Below are positions 12,401 to 23,608 of a stretch of 64,000 nucleotides of DNA, in pieces. Positions within the stretch are counted from its first letter, which is position 1, and each line of letters opens with the position of its first letter. Below the pieces are notes generated by a model, which did no database searches, was not told where the DNA came from, and saw only the letters and a program-made list of their open reading frames with translations. Origin of the DNA: Perognathus longimembris pacificus (Eukaryota > Chordata > Mammalia > Rodentia > Heteromyidae); contig NC_063166.1 of NCBI RefSeq assembly GCF_023159225.1, forward strand, positions 48,353,149 to 48,417,148, read 5' to 3'. Position numbers and translations under genes: made by a program.

Positions 12401-13499
12401 TCCTTAGACACAGTGAAACAGGGGCATCTTATTGAATTTTGTCCTTTCCTTCAAGATGATAAATTACAATTAAAAAGGGATGAACTTTAACAGGTTTAAC
12501 CAATCTGGAAAACCTTTTCTGAACACCAACTCTGGCAATTGGTCACTGTTGACCCACATTTATTTCCGAACTCCCCTCTGAGCTTGCTGTTGTGCTGGGT
12601 GCTGGTGGCTCTGGCAGGAGTGGAGATACCAGGTAAGATTCACCACATCTGTCCTACACTGCAGCTTGGGCTTTAGGGATGGGATGTTGAGGAGAAGTCA
12701 GGCATTCAGGCACCTGAGGCTGTTGAGGGGTTTGGGGGCTGTGCTCGCATTTAGGATCATAACCTTTGCTCAGAGTGCAAGGCAAAGACATTCCATAAAG
12801 TCTTGAAAACGTTGACCAGTGGGAGACAATTTCCAGGCATGCTTCCTCCCCAAACATTTATGACTATTTATAATGGCATTAAGCTTGCTGCAGGCACCAA
12901 CCACATCATGTTCACATTAGATACAAATCTATTCATCACGTCTGATTTTCCTGAGGGGGACGGGGAACTTAGCAGAACACCGACAACTTCTGGAAATGAT
13001 GGGGAAGATTGACCTGCGCTGTGGAGGTTGCTGCCAACTCTACTAACTTAAAAGTCCGAAGGAAACTTCCTATCCTCTGTGGCAGTGCAGTGGCCCCAGG
13101 GCCTTCAGAAATGCCGTAGTTTCTTTCAAGCTCTGTTTTAGCTTTTCACAAATTTATTCCAGATGGGAGGAGATGAGAGTGTCTGGAAGTCTGTATAAAG
13201 TTTTCTATCCATGACCAGGTCTCTCTTAGCATGAGGAGACTCAATGTCACAATTGCTCAGTTCCTCTCTCCTTCACACAATAAGGGAAAGAACCAGTACT
13301 CTTGTACCTTGCTCTACCACTAGCAGCCAAATTTCCATCTTTTCACCTGAATTCTCTACAAAGAACAAGAGTAGACTCTCATGCCCCTGGGACAGTTCAG
13401 ATAAAATCTCATTGACATATTCAAATTCTTTTCTACTAGAAATTTCAGAAAAACCAAACCAAACAGGGAAAGAGGTGAAAAGCATTTGGTCTGAGAGGC
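12401..13499. other. Intronic sequence, no recognisable gene
   Basis: The part around 12780-12990 is less repeat-like than its surroundings, but its short open frame has no recognisable relatives. Confidence 0.45.
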
Positions 13500-13612
13500 C
13501 AAATACCTGGATCTGATCATTATGTGTGTATATAATCATACACATGTCACAGCATAAGCCTGTACTATGTTCAATTATTATATGTCAATAAAAAATATAA
13601 AACGTATTTAGA
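13500..13612 (+). repeat. 3' end of an old L1
   Basis: 'gttcaattattatatgtcaa' followed by 'taaaaaatataaaa' is the usual end of old mammalian L1 families. The full-length L1 begins directly afterwards, so it landed in this A-rich tail. Confidence 0.6.
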
Positions 13613-13623
13613 AAGAAAATTTA
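13613..13623 (+). repeat. Candidate left target-site duplication of the L1
   Basis: AAGAAAATTTA here is repeated at 21170-21180 just after the L1 A-tail. At 11 bp in an A-rich context a chance match is possible, but the location fits. Confidence 0.55.
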
Positions 13624-15425
13624 TGAGTTTTCTCACCCCATAGAAACTTTTACCACTAGAAATACAACCAGCGTAAGTTGTAACAGTACAGGGATTCTGG
13701 CCAGGAAGGAAAAATCGACTTTGCACGTCTGAAAACACAGATTCGAGCTCTGGGCGGTATCCCACCGCCATGCTAGTGTCGGCAGCGCCGGCAGAGTGCC
13801 CATCACAGCAACCCGCACTCCACGCAGGTAAAGCACACAGCGGAGACCAGGTGGCGGCTGAGCATGGACAACCTGAAATCGCAGAGAAAGTGTGAGTACC
13901 CCACGAAAGATATTCTCACTCGCGCCCACAGAGCAGCTTCGGCAAGACAGCCCTTCCCCCACTGCCAGAGAAAAGCGCCATCTTTGCCACTGGCATAGGG
14001 TCAGACCAGATTGGAACTAAAGTGGGCCTGGGAAAAGCGAGGTCAAATTAGCCATCTTTGAAAAGGGCAAGAGGGACCGAACAGTGAGAGCCAGCTCCGC
14101 CCAGGAGAACGCCCCCTGCCCAGGTGGGAGGCGTGCCCTGGGCCTCGGCTTAGCCAAAGGTGCCCCGCCCTGCCCGCCGGAACTTCTAAATTTAACGTGA
14201 AAACAGCCAGCAGCTCCCAGCGGCACGGAAACACCAGAGGGAGGAACCTCAGACAGTTAAACCGTCCTGTCACAGAGGGAGCCCAATTCCCAGCCCCAAA
14301 AGGAGCTGCTTTCAAAAGCCACCTCAGCCAAGGAGGCCGCCCCACCCAGGAGGCAGAAGCCTTGCACAGGCAAGCACCTCTCAGCCGGGTAAAACAGGCC
14401 AGAGGCACCCCTCCCTGCTGAGTTCACTGCCTATTCAAAGGCATGCGTTAAAGGCCGCGGCCCTGCAGCGGACAGAGGAGCAAGCTGAATTCTGCCAAAC
14501 CCAGACAATCAGGAATATAGACTGCAGACCGTCACAAGGAAACCAGAGACTGGGGAAAGTCCACCCAAACAAGGAAGACTCCATTTTTTTTCTTTATCTT
14601 TCCAACATTTCTTAAACTTTAAAAAAAAAAAATTTTTTTCAATTCGGAAATGTCGTTTTTGTTTTTTCCCCCCATGTTTTCTATTTTTACCTGTTTGTTT
14701 TATCAAGTTTTTTTTTCTTTTCTGTTTGGGTCGTTCCTTTTCTGATTTTTTAAAATTTTTTTTCCTTTTTATTTTATTTTCTTTTTTAAATAATTTTTCT
14801 CTGTTGTGTGCATCTGTCTCCTACTACTTTTACTTTATTTCTCTCTTTGCGTTCTCTTTCTTTAAAACTTACTTTCCTATGAAGGACACCTCCACTCTTT
14901 TCTGCTAACTCTCCATTATCTATCAATGTAACCTTATTCTCTCTACTGATTCTATTCTTCTCGACACTTCCACGTCACTGAAACTAAACCAAAATAACCA
15001 CCTCCCCTCCCCAATACATTTTACTCTATTCTCTTTACTACCTCCAACTTACCCTCCTGACTTACTGCCTGGACCTCAAGTCTCCAATGACTCCTGGTTA
15101 TTGGATAGAGGGTATCCCAGGATAATCTGAGTGAATCAAAGGGGTTCATAGAGAAAGCCAGTCCTAAAAGAACTTAATATAAAAACAAGAATTGCGTATA
15201 GGGTTGTAACAGTAAATAAGTAACTACTGAATACAGGGCCCAGGATCAGTTGTTATATTGAAATTGTATTCTTTAGGAACACCAAATCTAATTTTATAGA
15301 CAGGTATACAGGGTATCTGTACATAATTGTGAACTTGTAAGATTTACAAAACAGCGCTTGGTAAGGGCTGCGTTGGGTCTTAAACGGTGCTCACAGGTGC
15401 TTGTAGACTGGCATCCCCAATTCAA
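13624..15425 (+). promoter_or_regulatory. L1 5' untranslated region with CpG-containing promoter part
   Basis: The part at about 13720-14500 is GC-rich and carries many CpG sites, in contrast to the AT-rich surroundings. This is expected of an L1 internal RNA polymerase II promoter. A T-rich stretch (about 14580-14900) and a C/T/A-rich stretch follow before ORF1. Open frames on both strands here are non-conserved and not counted as genes. In this orientation, antisense promoter activity of the element would run in the same direction as SYNDIG1. Confidence 0.7.
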
Positions 15426-16764
15426 ATGGACAGAAGAAACACAAGAAAGATGGCAAACAATGAAGTCTTATCCCCCACTCAAAACAAGCAGGAAGCAGAG
15501 CAGTCAATCAAAGACATAGAAGAGAACCCTCAAAATGCTCTACAAAGTCTGCTGATAAACATGATAAATGAAAAGTGCGAATCTCTTCAGTCAATTATTC
15601 TAGAGCATGAGGGGGCAAAGCAAAAATTAATGGAGAATTTCATGGCATCCACAAATAGAAAGATAAATGAACTTCAAGAGTCAAATGAAAAGATAGCTAA
15701 CCAGCTTAAAGATTTGAGAGACAGGGCTGGGGATATAGCCTAGTGGCAAGAGTGCCTTCCTCGGTATACCCGAGGCCCTAGATTCGATTGCCCAGCACCA
15801 CATATACAGAAAATGGCCAGAAGCGGCGCTGTGGCTCAAGTGGCAGAGTGCTAGCCTTGAGCGGGAAGAAGCCAGGGACAGTGCTTAGGCCCTGAGTCCA
15901 AGGCCCACGACTGGCCAAAAAAAAAAGATTTGAGAGACAACTCTCAAAACCAAAGTAGTGAAGTTAATGAAGTAAAGAAGTCCATACAAGACCTAAGAAA
16001 TGCCATGGAAATTATCAGGAAAGACCAGTCAGAAGTAAAAGAGATTCGAAATCAAGTAACTAGCCTACGGTCCCGACTAGCTGAAGCAGAGGATCGAATT
16101 TCAGGAGCTGAAGATTCCTTAGATTCTATGGAGAAAGATCAAAAATCAATACAAATCCAGTCCAATCAAGAAAACAGATCGCTACAGGAGATTCAAGACA
16201 TGATCAGGAAGCCCAATTTAAGGATAATAGGGATTGAGGAGAACTTGGAGAACGAAGTTAACGGGATAGGCAACCTATTTAACAGAATATTAGCTGAGAA
16301 CTTCCCAAATATCCAGAAGGAAAGGCCTATACAGATACAAGAAGCATTTAGAAGCCCAAATCGACCAGACCAGAATAGGACATCCCACCCGACACATTGT
16401 GATCAAAACAGCTTCAGCAGAGTGCAAGGAAAAAATACTCAAAGCTGTTAGGGCAAAGAAAACAATCACATATAAAGGAAAAGCAATCAGAATTACCCCA
16501 GACTTCTCAGCAGAGACCATGAAACCAAGGAGAGCCTGGAATGAAGTATACCAAACTATAAATAAAAATAACTACCAACCAAGAATTCTGTACCCAGCCA
16601 AACTCTCCTTCATAGCCGAAGGTCAAATAAAAGTCTTCCACAATAAGGAAAAACTGAAACAATATATCTCCACCAAACCAGCTTTACAGAAAGTCTTCAA
16701 AGATGTACTATGCAGGGACAATAATCAAGATCCCAATACAGACAGAGAAATGAACCCTAATTAG
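15426..16764 (+). pseudogene. L1 ORF1 (RNA-binding chaperone), disrupted by SINE and frameshift
   Basis: The chosen start is the ATG at 15426 (MDRRNTRK), where L1-like sequence begins. In intact elements this protein is a trimeric RNA-binding chaperone of the L1 particle. Visible in order are a long charged heptad-like coiled coil (to about 16170), PNLRIIGI of the RNA-recognition domain (16212-16235) and the C-terminal domain motif YQPRILYPAKLSF. The SINE insertion plus duplication adds 216 bp, a multiple of three, but brings an in-frame TAG at 15741-15743. A single-step frameshift at about 16383-16391 moves the C-terminal domain to another frame. The final stop is at 16762-16764. Confidence 0.9.
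15724..15923 (+). repeat. Young dimeric tRNA-derived SINE inside L1 ORF1
   Basis: The first unit has 'gatatagcctagtggc' and 'gattcgattgcccagcacc'. The second has 'gctgtggctcaagtggcaga' and 'cctgagtccaaggccc', then an A-tail. The 16-bp duplication AAAGATTTGAGAGACA flanks it at 15708-15723 and 15924-15939 without mismatch, so insertion into the pre-existing L1 is certain. Only a handful of differences separate it from the copy at 59751. Confidence 0.95.
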
Positions 16765-16782
16765 TAAACATCAGATTAAGAA

Positions 16783-19700
16783 ATGGGAAGACATAGCTTT
16801 AAACAAGATAGTGATAATGAAAGGAACATACGATCATCTCTCAATCCTGTCAACATTAATGGACTTAATTCTCCAATCAAACGACATAGGCTCATAAGTT
16901 CTTTCAAAAATCAAGATCCATCTTTCTGCTGCCTCCAAGAGACACATCTATCCAGCAAAGTAAACATCTTCTAAAAGTGAAAGGCTGGAAACAAATCGAT
17001 CAAGCAAATGGCCCCCATAAGCAGGCTGGAGTTGCAATCCTAGTATCAGACAAAATTGACTTCAAATTAAAAAAGGTAAGAAGAGACAAAGAAGGTTACT
17101 ACATACTAATAAAGGGATCTCTCCTACAGGAAGAAATAACCATTCTAAATATCTACACAACAAATGCAGGAGCACCCAACTTCATTAAACAAACACTGCC
17201 GACTCTAAAAACACTCATAGACCCAAACACATTGATAGTTGGGGACTTTAACACTCCACTATCACCTCTGGACAGATCAACACGCCAAAAACTGAACAAA
17301 CAAACCACAAAACTAAACAATTGCATCGACCAACTAGACTTAATCGACATCTACAGAATATTCCACCCAGCAAGGACAGAATACACATTCTTTTCGGCAG
17401 CACATGGAACATACTCCAAAATAGATCACATCTTAGGGCACAAAGAAAATCTGTGCAAATTCAGAAGTATCAAAACCATTCCCTGCATTCTCTCAGACCA
17501 CAATGGAATAAAATTAGAGCTCAACTCAAACAGCCACCACAGAAATCGCTACAATTCATGGAGACTAAACAACACACTGCTGAACCATCAGAGGGTCATT
17601 GAAGAAATTAAAACGGAAATTCAAATATTTATGGAATTCAACCAAGTTGAGGACACAAATTACCAGCTCCTTTGGGACACAGCAAAGGCAGTACTCAGAG
17701 GAAAATTTATATCTCTGAGTGCATACATCAACAAACTGGAGAAACAGCAACTCAATAATTTAAGGAAGCACCTTAATTTCCTTGAGAGAGAACAACAAGC
17801 CAAACCCCAAGTCAATAGACGGAAGCAAATAATTAAAATCAAATCAGAATTAAATCAATTAGAGACGAAAAAAACCATCGAAAGAATCAACAAAACAAAG
17901 ATTTGGTTCGTTGAAAAAATCAACAAGATAGACAGACCCCTGGCAAACCTGACCAAAAAACAAAGGCAGCACACTCAAATAAACAAGATAAGAGATAAAA
18001 CAGGTAACATCACCACAGAAATAACCGAAATTCAGAAAATAATAAGGGACTATTTTGCAAACTCTTATGCCAACAAATTTGAGAACTTGGAAGAAATGGA
18101 TGATTTCCTAGAAAGAATTCATATCCCCAAACTGAACCATGAAGATTTAAACCTCCTAAACAGACCCATATCCAGTATTGAAATAGAAACGGCAATAAAT
18201 GATCTCCCATCCAAGATAAGCCCAGGTCCAGACGGATTCACTGCAGAATTCTACAAGGCCTTCAAAACAGAACTCACACCAATATTTCTCAAACTCTTCA
18301 ATGAAATTGAAAGAGAATGTTCACTTCCAGACTCATTCTATGAAGCCAGTATAACTCTCATCCCAAAACCAGGCAGGGACTCATCACGGAAAGAGGACTA
18401 TAGACCGATCTCCCTGATGAACATAGACGCAATAATTCTCAACAAAATTCTGGCCAATCGACTTCAACAGGTCATCAAAAAAATCATACACCACGATCAA
18501 ACTGGAATCATCCCAGGGATGCAAAGTTGGTTTAATATATGCAAGTCAATTAATGTAATCCACCACATCAACCGGAGCAAGCTGAAGAACCACATGGTTT
18601 TATCTCTGGATGCGGAAAAAGCGTTTGATAAAATCCAGCACCCATTTATGCTAAAAGCCCTGGAAAAACTGGGATTCCAGGGAACATTCCTGAATATAAT
18701 CAAGGCAGTTTATGACAAACCAACAGCAAGCATAACTCTAAATGGTGAAAAACTAAAGCCATTCCCTTTAAAATCAGGAACAAGGCAGGGATGTCCACTC
18801 TCTCCCCTGCTCTTCAACATAGTACTAGAATTACTAGCCAGAGCAATCAGGCAAGAAGAAAATATAAAGGGGATCCAAGTAGGTAAAATGAAGTTAAACT
18901 CTCTCTCTACGCAGATGACATGATCCTATACCTAAAGAATCCCATAGACTCTACCGCCAAGCTACTAGAGCTGATCCAAAACTTTGGCAAAGTTGCAGGG
19001 TATAAAATAAACCTTCAAAAATCAACGGCCTTTCTCTATGCTAACGACCCAAAGACCGAGGCTGATATCAGGAAAGCAACGCCCTTTGCAATAGCCCCCC
19101 AAAACATAAAATACCTAGGAATAACCTTAACCAAAGAAGTGAAAGACCTCTTTGAGGAGAACTTTAAAACCTTGAAAAACGAAATTAAATCAGAACTAAG
19201 GAAATGGAAAAACCTCCCATGCTCCTGGATTGGAAGGATTAATATAATCAAAATGGCAATATTGCCAAAGGCTATCTACAAATTCAATGCAATACCCATT
19301 AATATCCCAACACCATTTTTTGATGAAATAGAGGAAGCAATCCAGAAATTCATATGGAATAATAAAAGACCTAGAATAGCAAAAACAATCCTAAGCAGAA
19401 AGAACAGTGCTGGAGGAATTACAATACCCAACTTCAAGTTGTATTATAAAGCTCTAGTAATGAAAACAGCTTGGTATTGGCACCGGAACAGGCCTGAAGA
19501 CCAATGGAACAGAACTGAAGACCCGGGAATGAACCCACAGAACTACACCTACTTAACCTTTGATAAAGGGGCTAAAACAATAGTTTGGAAGAAAGATAGC
19601 CTCTTTAACAAATGGTGCTGGAAAAACTGGCTCAACACATGCAACAAACTAAAACTAGATCCTTATATATCACCCTGCACCAAAATCAATTCCAAATGGA

Positions 19701-20652
19701 TCAAAGATCTCGAAATCAAAACAGACACCCTGAAAACACTAAAGGAAGAAGTAGGAGAAACACTTGGACTCCTTGGCGCAGGACGGAACTTCCTTAACAA
19801 AGACCTAGAAAGGCTACAAATCAAAGAAAGGTTGGACAAATGGGACTGCATCAAACTGCAGAGCTTCTGCACAGCAAAGGACATAGCTTGCAAGATAAAC
19901 AGAAAGCCCACAGACTGGGAGAAGATCTTTACCGGACATTCAACGGACAAAGGCCTCATATCTAAAATATATGCAGAACTAAAAAAATTACCTTCCTCCA
20001 AAACAAAACCATAAAGATACATAGCCCACTCATCAAGTGGGCTAAAGAACTACAAAGAGACTTCTCTGATGAGGAAATGAGAACGGCCAAGAGACATATG
20101 AAAAAGTGCTCTACATCACTGGCCATAAAAGAAATGCAAATCAAAACAACATTGAGATTCCATCTCACCCCAGTAAGAATGTCATATATCAAGAAAACTA
20201 ACAATAACAGTTGTTGGAGGGGATGTGGCCAAAAGGGAACCCTACTTCATTGTTGGTGGGAATGTAAACTGGTTCAGCCAATCTGGCAAGCAGTATGGAG
20301 ATTCCTCAGAAGGCTACATGTAGAACTCCCCTATGACCCAGCAACCCCACTTTTGGGTATCTATCCAAAAAACCACAAACAAAATCACAGTAAAGCCACC
20401 AGCACAACAATGTTCATTGCAGCGCAATTTGTCATAGTGAGAATCAGGAAACAACCCAGATGCCCCTCCGTAGACGAATGGATCAGGAAAATGTGGTACA
20501 TATACACAATGGAATTTTGTGCCTCTATCAGAAAGAATGACATTGCCCCATTTGTAAGGAAATGGAAGGATTTGGAAAAAATTATACTAAGTGAAGTGAG
20601 CCAGACCCAAAGAAACATGGACTCTATGGTCTCCCTTATTGGGAATAATTAG
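16783..20652 (+). pseudogene. L1 ORF2 (endonuclease/reverse transcriptase), three frameshifts
   Basis: ORF2 begins 19 nt after the ORF1 stop. Endonuclease signatures are NINGLN, LQETH (about 16934-16948), GDFNT (17241-17255) and SDHNGI (17493-17510). Reverse transcriptase signatures are [20 protein letters not shown] (18606-18629) and the catalytic YADD (18908-18919). A C-x3-C-x7-H-x4-C cysteine motif spans 20212-20265, and the protein ends at 20652. In intact L1 this enzyme nicks target DNA and primes reverse transcription there. Frameshifts lie near 16955-16965, near 18888 just before YADD, and near 19985-20000 in an A-rich stretch. All recognisable catalytic residues remain, spread over different frames, and no premature stop interrupts the main 16977-18923 block. 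Confidence 0.93.
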
Positions 20653-21169
20653 CACAGGTTTAGGCAAGTCACAGCAGAGGATCACAAGAGCCCAATAGCT
20701 ATACCCTTACGATCACAAAAGATGATGCTAAGTGAAATGAACTCCATTTTATGGAAATGATTGTTATATCACAGTTGTAACTACTTTCAATGTCCCATGT
20801 GTATCTGTAGCTTCTACTATTGATGATGTTCTTGTATCACCTTCTTGTGATTGTATCTACACTATCTCTGTAATCTTATGTGAGTATATTGGAAACTGTG
20901 TATACTGGTATTAGAATTAGGAAATTGAACGGGAATACCAAAATTGAGACACAAAGGGTAAAATGAGAGAAACAGCAACAAAAGTAATACTTGCAAAACT
21001 GTTTGGTGTAAGTGAACTGAACACCTCAGGGGGGAAAAGGGGGAGGGGGGAGGGGGGTATGAGGGACAAGGTAACAAACAGTACAAGAAATGTATCCGAT
21101 GCCTAATGTATGAGACTGTAACCTCTCTGTACATCAGTTTTATAATAAAAACTAAAAAAAAAAAAAACC
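20653..21169 (+). repeat. L1 3'UTR and A-tail
   Basis: Follows the ORF2 stop. It contains the G-rich tract at 21029-21065 and the 'gagactgtaacctctctgta' motif before a 'taataaaaactaaa' tail. The same 3' end recurs in at least seven other fragments in this window on both strands. Confidence 0.92.
21029..21065 (+). repeat. G-rich tract with G-quadruplex pattern in L1 3'UTR
   Basis: Four runs of five or six G separated by AAAA, A and A, followed by TATGAGGG. This meets the usual quadruplex pattern; such polypurine tracts are common in rodent L1 3'UTRs. Confidence 0.85.
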
Positions 21170-21180
21170 AAGAAAATTTA
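21170..21180 (+). repeat. Candidate right target-site duplication of the L1
   Basis: AAGAAAATTTA, identical to 13613-13623, directly after the A-tail. Confidence 0.55.
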
Positions 21181-21989
21181 CACATAGGAGTACTTTTTAG
21201 TCAATGGAAATGATTCATAGAGTCAAGTAAAAACAAACAAACAAACAAACAAACAGAATTTGTCAAAAAGAGGTGCCTGCTTATTTTCACTTGTGTTATA
21301 ATTAAATTATGTGTTATATCCCAGCGGCAAGTCTTAAATGGAAAGTCTTAAAATGAATGGACTTCATACTCCTCCCTCCCTTCTGCCCCTTGCCAACAGC
21401 CCTCACTTAGAGTGTCTCACACTGTTGGAAAATGAGGCTCCATCCTGGTTTGTTTGGAGGACACCTGTGGAAGACAAGATAGGAGTGATCTGCATGGCTG
21501 GACAGGGGTGACCCTCTATGTAGCAATTTGGAGAGTCTTGGTTGACTTTTAAAAAAATGAGTGCCAAGTTTTGGAACGCATCAATATGCAAGTATAAAAA
21601 GATCAGGAGGAAGTGGAGTACCCACACTCATTATTTCAGCTCATCTACAGATGAGGCATGATATGATTTTGTCTCCATTTCAGCTGAGCTATGGACAATC
21701 CCACACTCCAATTTCCAACATGGGCCACAATTCTTGGGAATCTTGAGTCTGTATTTTCTAATTTCCTCCATGTTTCTATTAGAAACTTATGCTATAGCTT
21801 CTTTCTTAATTCCCATGGTTTTTCATGCACTTTGCACAAAGCAGAAGATCATTTGGGCGTTCCATCATCACCCTTTGCATGATCTATAGTGATCCAGAGA
21901 TCTCAGAAAACTTTCTCCAGTACTTCACATCTGAAATCAAGCTAGTTCATCTTCCAGACTGGAACAATGACAGGATCTTGATCACTGTC
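21181..21989. other. Intronic sequence with an (AAAC)n tract
   Basis: An (AAAC)n microsatellite lies at 21228-21255. Nothing else recognised. Confidence 0.5.
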
Positions 21990-21995
21990 TCCTTC
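21990..21995 (+). repeat. Left 6-bp target-site duplication of the solo LTR
   Basis: TCCTTC directly before the TG of the LTR, repeated at 22355-22360. Confidence 0.75.
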
Positions 21996-22354
21996 TGTTG
22001 GGGTCAGCTGCACCTTTAAGGGGCCACAGCTGACCTCAGCCTGTCCCTCCCCTTCCTGTCTTTAATCGGAAGAGAAGGAAGTCTGACATCACTTAAGGGA
22101 CAGCTCCTTGGGACCAATCAGGGGCCCATCTCTTGTGCCAGCCTTTAGGGTATATCTGGGAGGTTCCTCATTTGAATAAACAGAAGCCCTAGAGGCTTTC
22201 TCCAGGTGCCCACGCGCCCGTGCGTTCTTGGTGGCTTTGGGGCACCCTGCGACCACACGCCACCGAGGCTACCCGTGGCCATCGCTCCCGTGAGAGCGAT
22301 AAAAGGCCACCGCCCCTTCCCCCCCCAAGTGAGGGGAAGTCGAGAGAGCCCACA
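21996..22354 (+). mobile_element. Solo LTR, ERV2/IAP-like
   Basis: The 359-bp segment starts TGTTGGGG and ends CCCACA, the TG...CA termini of an LTR, and is flanked by a 6-bp duplication, the size typical of class II (ERVK/IAP) elements. Inside are GACCAATCA (CCAAT box, 22112-22120), a TATATC element (22151-22156) and AATAAA (22175-22180), followed by a CpG-rich part at about 22205-22300. No internal retroviral genes flank it, so recombination between two LTRs probably removed them. It lies on the plus strand, antisense to SYNDIG1. The family name is inferred from structure only. Confidence 0.8.
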
Positions 22355-22360
22355 TCCTTC
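22355..22360 (+). repeat. Right 6-bp target-site duplication of the solo LTR
   Basis: TCCTTC directly after the terminal CA of the LTR. Confidence 0.75.
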
Positions 22361-22704
22361 TTCTAAGTACTCTTCATCTTTCTTAAAGAATTTGTCTGAT
22401 ACTAACATCACCACTACTTGCTGGAGTTACATCCCCTTTAGGATAAGAAATTCTGCAACCCAGAGTTCTTGTAGAACAAACACTGAGATAGGACTCTCAG
22501 TATGGAGGACTTAGGGTGGTGACCAAGTTGTCAGTGGACCATGGTAAGAATGGTACTGAGAGATGATGCTCAGGGCTTCCAGAACCCAAGTCCTTGGTAA
22601 GCAGCCCTGCTAGTGTGGCCATATAAGAGATTATGTTGTCTCAGACTGGGAGGCTCATTGCTTATATGCCTGGAAAACTATTCTGGACTCAAAAAATCCC
22701 CTTA
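22361..22704. other. Intronic sequence, no recognisable feature
   Basis: Nothing recognised. Confidence 0.5.
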
Positions 22705-23608
22705 GTACATGTCTAGGATAGTCTTAGCAGAAGACACAATAGCTCAATAGCTATGCCCATATGAACACATAAGATGATAAGCGAAATGAACTCTAAGTCA
22801 TGGAAATAAATAGTTTATAATTGTTGTTATTTTCAATGTGCCATGTGAAATTATGCCTTTTCTTTTTTTTGAATTTTTTAAAATATATTTTTATTATCAA
22901 ACTGAATTACAGAGAGGTTACAGTTTCATACATTAGGCATTGGGTACATTTCTTGTACTGTTTGTTACCTCGTCCCTCATTCCCCCCTCCCTCTCCCCCC
23001 TCCCCCTTTCCCTCCCCCCCATGAGTTGTTCAGTTGTTCAGTTCATTTTCACCAAACAGTTTGTAAGTATTGCTTTTGTAGTTGTTTGTCTTTTTTACCC
23101 TGTGTCTCTCAATTTTGGTATTCCCTTCCAATTTCCTAGTTCTAATACCAGTATACCTGGTTTCCAATATACTCAGATAAGATACAGAGATAGTGTAGGT
23201 ACAACCACAGGAAGGTGATACAGGAATATCGTCAATAATAGAGAATTATGCCTTTTTCTTTTGTCTTTCTTCTCCATGGTTTTACCCGTGATGTCACTGT
23301 AACTGATTTTGGTACCCTGGGTATTGTATATATGTTTATCAGAACTAGGGAAGGGAAGGGGAACATCAAAATGGAGAGACAAAGGGTAAAAGGCAAACCA
23401 GTGCAACAGCAATACTTATAAGACATTATGCTATAAACCAACTGTACAACCAGGAGGGGGAGGGAGGGAATTGGGGAGGAGGAAGGTGGGAGATAAATGA
23501 GGGAGAAGGTAACAAGTTGGATAAGAAATGTATTCACTGCCTTACATATGAATCTGTAACCCCTCTGTACATCACTTTGACAATAAATAAATAAACTAAT
23601 TTAAAAGA
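22705..23608 (+). mobile_element. 5'-truncated L1 3'UTR, split by another L1
   Basis: The left part (to about 22861) matches the 3'UTR after ORF2, with 'caatagctcaatagctatg'. The right part (from 23244) continues with 'ggagagacaaagggtaaaag', a G-rich tract and the 'tctgtaacccctctgtaca' end with an AATAAATAAATAAA tail. It is more diverged than the nested copy, so it is older. Confidence 0.85.
22862..23243 (-). mobile_element. 5'-truncated L1 3'UTR nested in an older L1
   Basis: On the plus strand it starts with T-runs, then 'agagaggttacagtttcata', a C-rich tract and the reverse complement of the L1 3'UTR. AATTATGCCTTTT flanks it at 22849-22861 and 23244-23256, showing insertion into the older plus-strand L1. 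Confidence 0.88.

Larger units (their letters stand above)
13624..21169 (+). mobile_element. Near full-length LINE-1 retrotransposon, inactivated
   Basis: About 7.5 kb including a 200-bp nested SINE. In order it has a 5' region of about 1.8 kb, ORF1 remains (15426-16764), ORF2 remains (16783-20652), a 3'UTR with a G-rich tract and an A-tail. A candidate 11-bp duplication flanks it. ORF2 is open for 648 codons in one block, so the insertion is fairly young. One frameshift in ORF1, three in ORF2 and a SINE in ORF1 make it unable to code for its own movement. It is antisense to the host gene. The 3' end is firm; the exact 5' end rests on the duplication and on the old L1 tail before it. Confidence 0.92.

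Noticed and set aside
13720..14500. CpG-rich block as a host gene promoter island
   Set aside because: It sits at the 5' end of an L1, is followed in order by L1 ORF1, and has no host exon nearby. The open frames in it are short and on both strands.
19663..20022. 119-codon minus-strand open frame
   Set aside because: It is the antisense shadow of L1 ORF2, as are the other minus-strand frames at 16290-20618.
21996..22354. Host promoter or first exon
   Set aside because: TG...CA termini with a flanking 6-bp duplication identify it as an LTR; no splice donor-supported exon follows.
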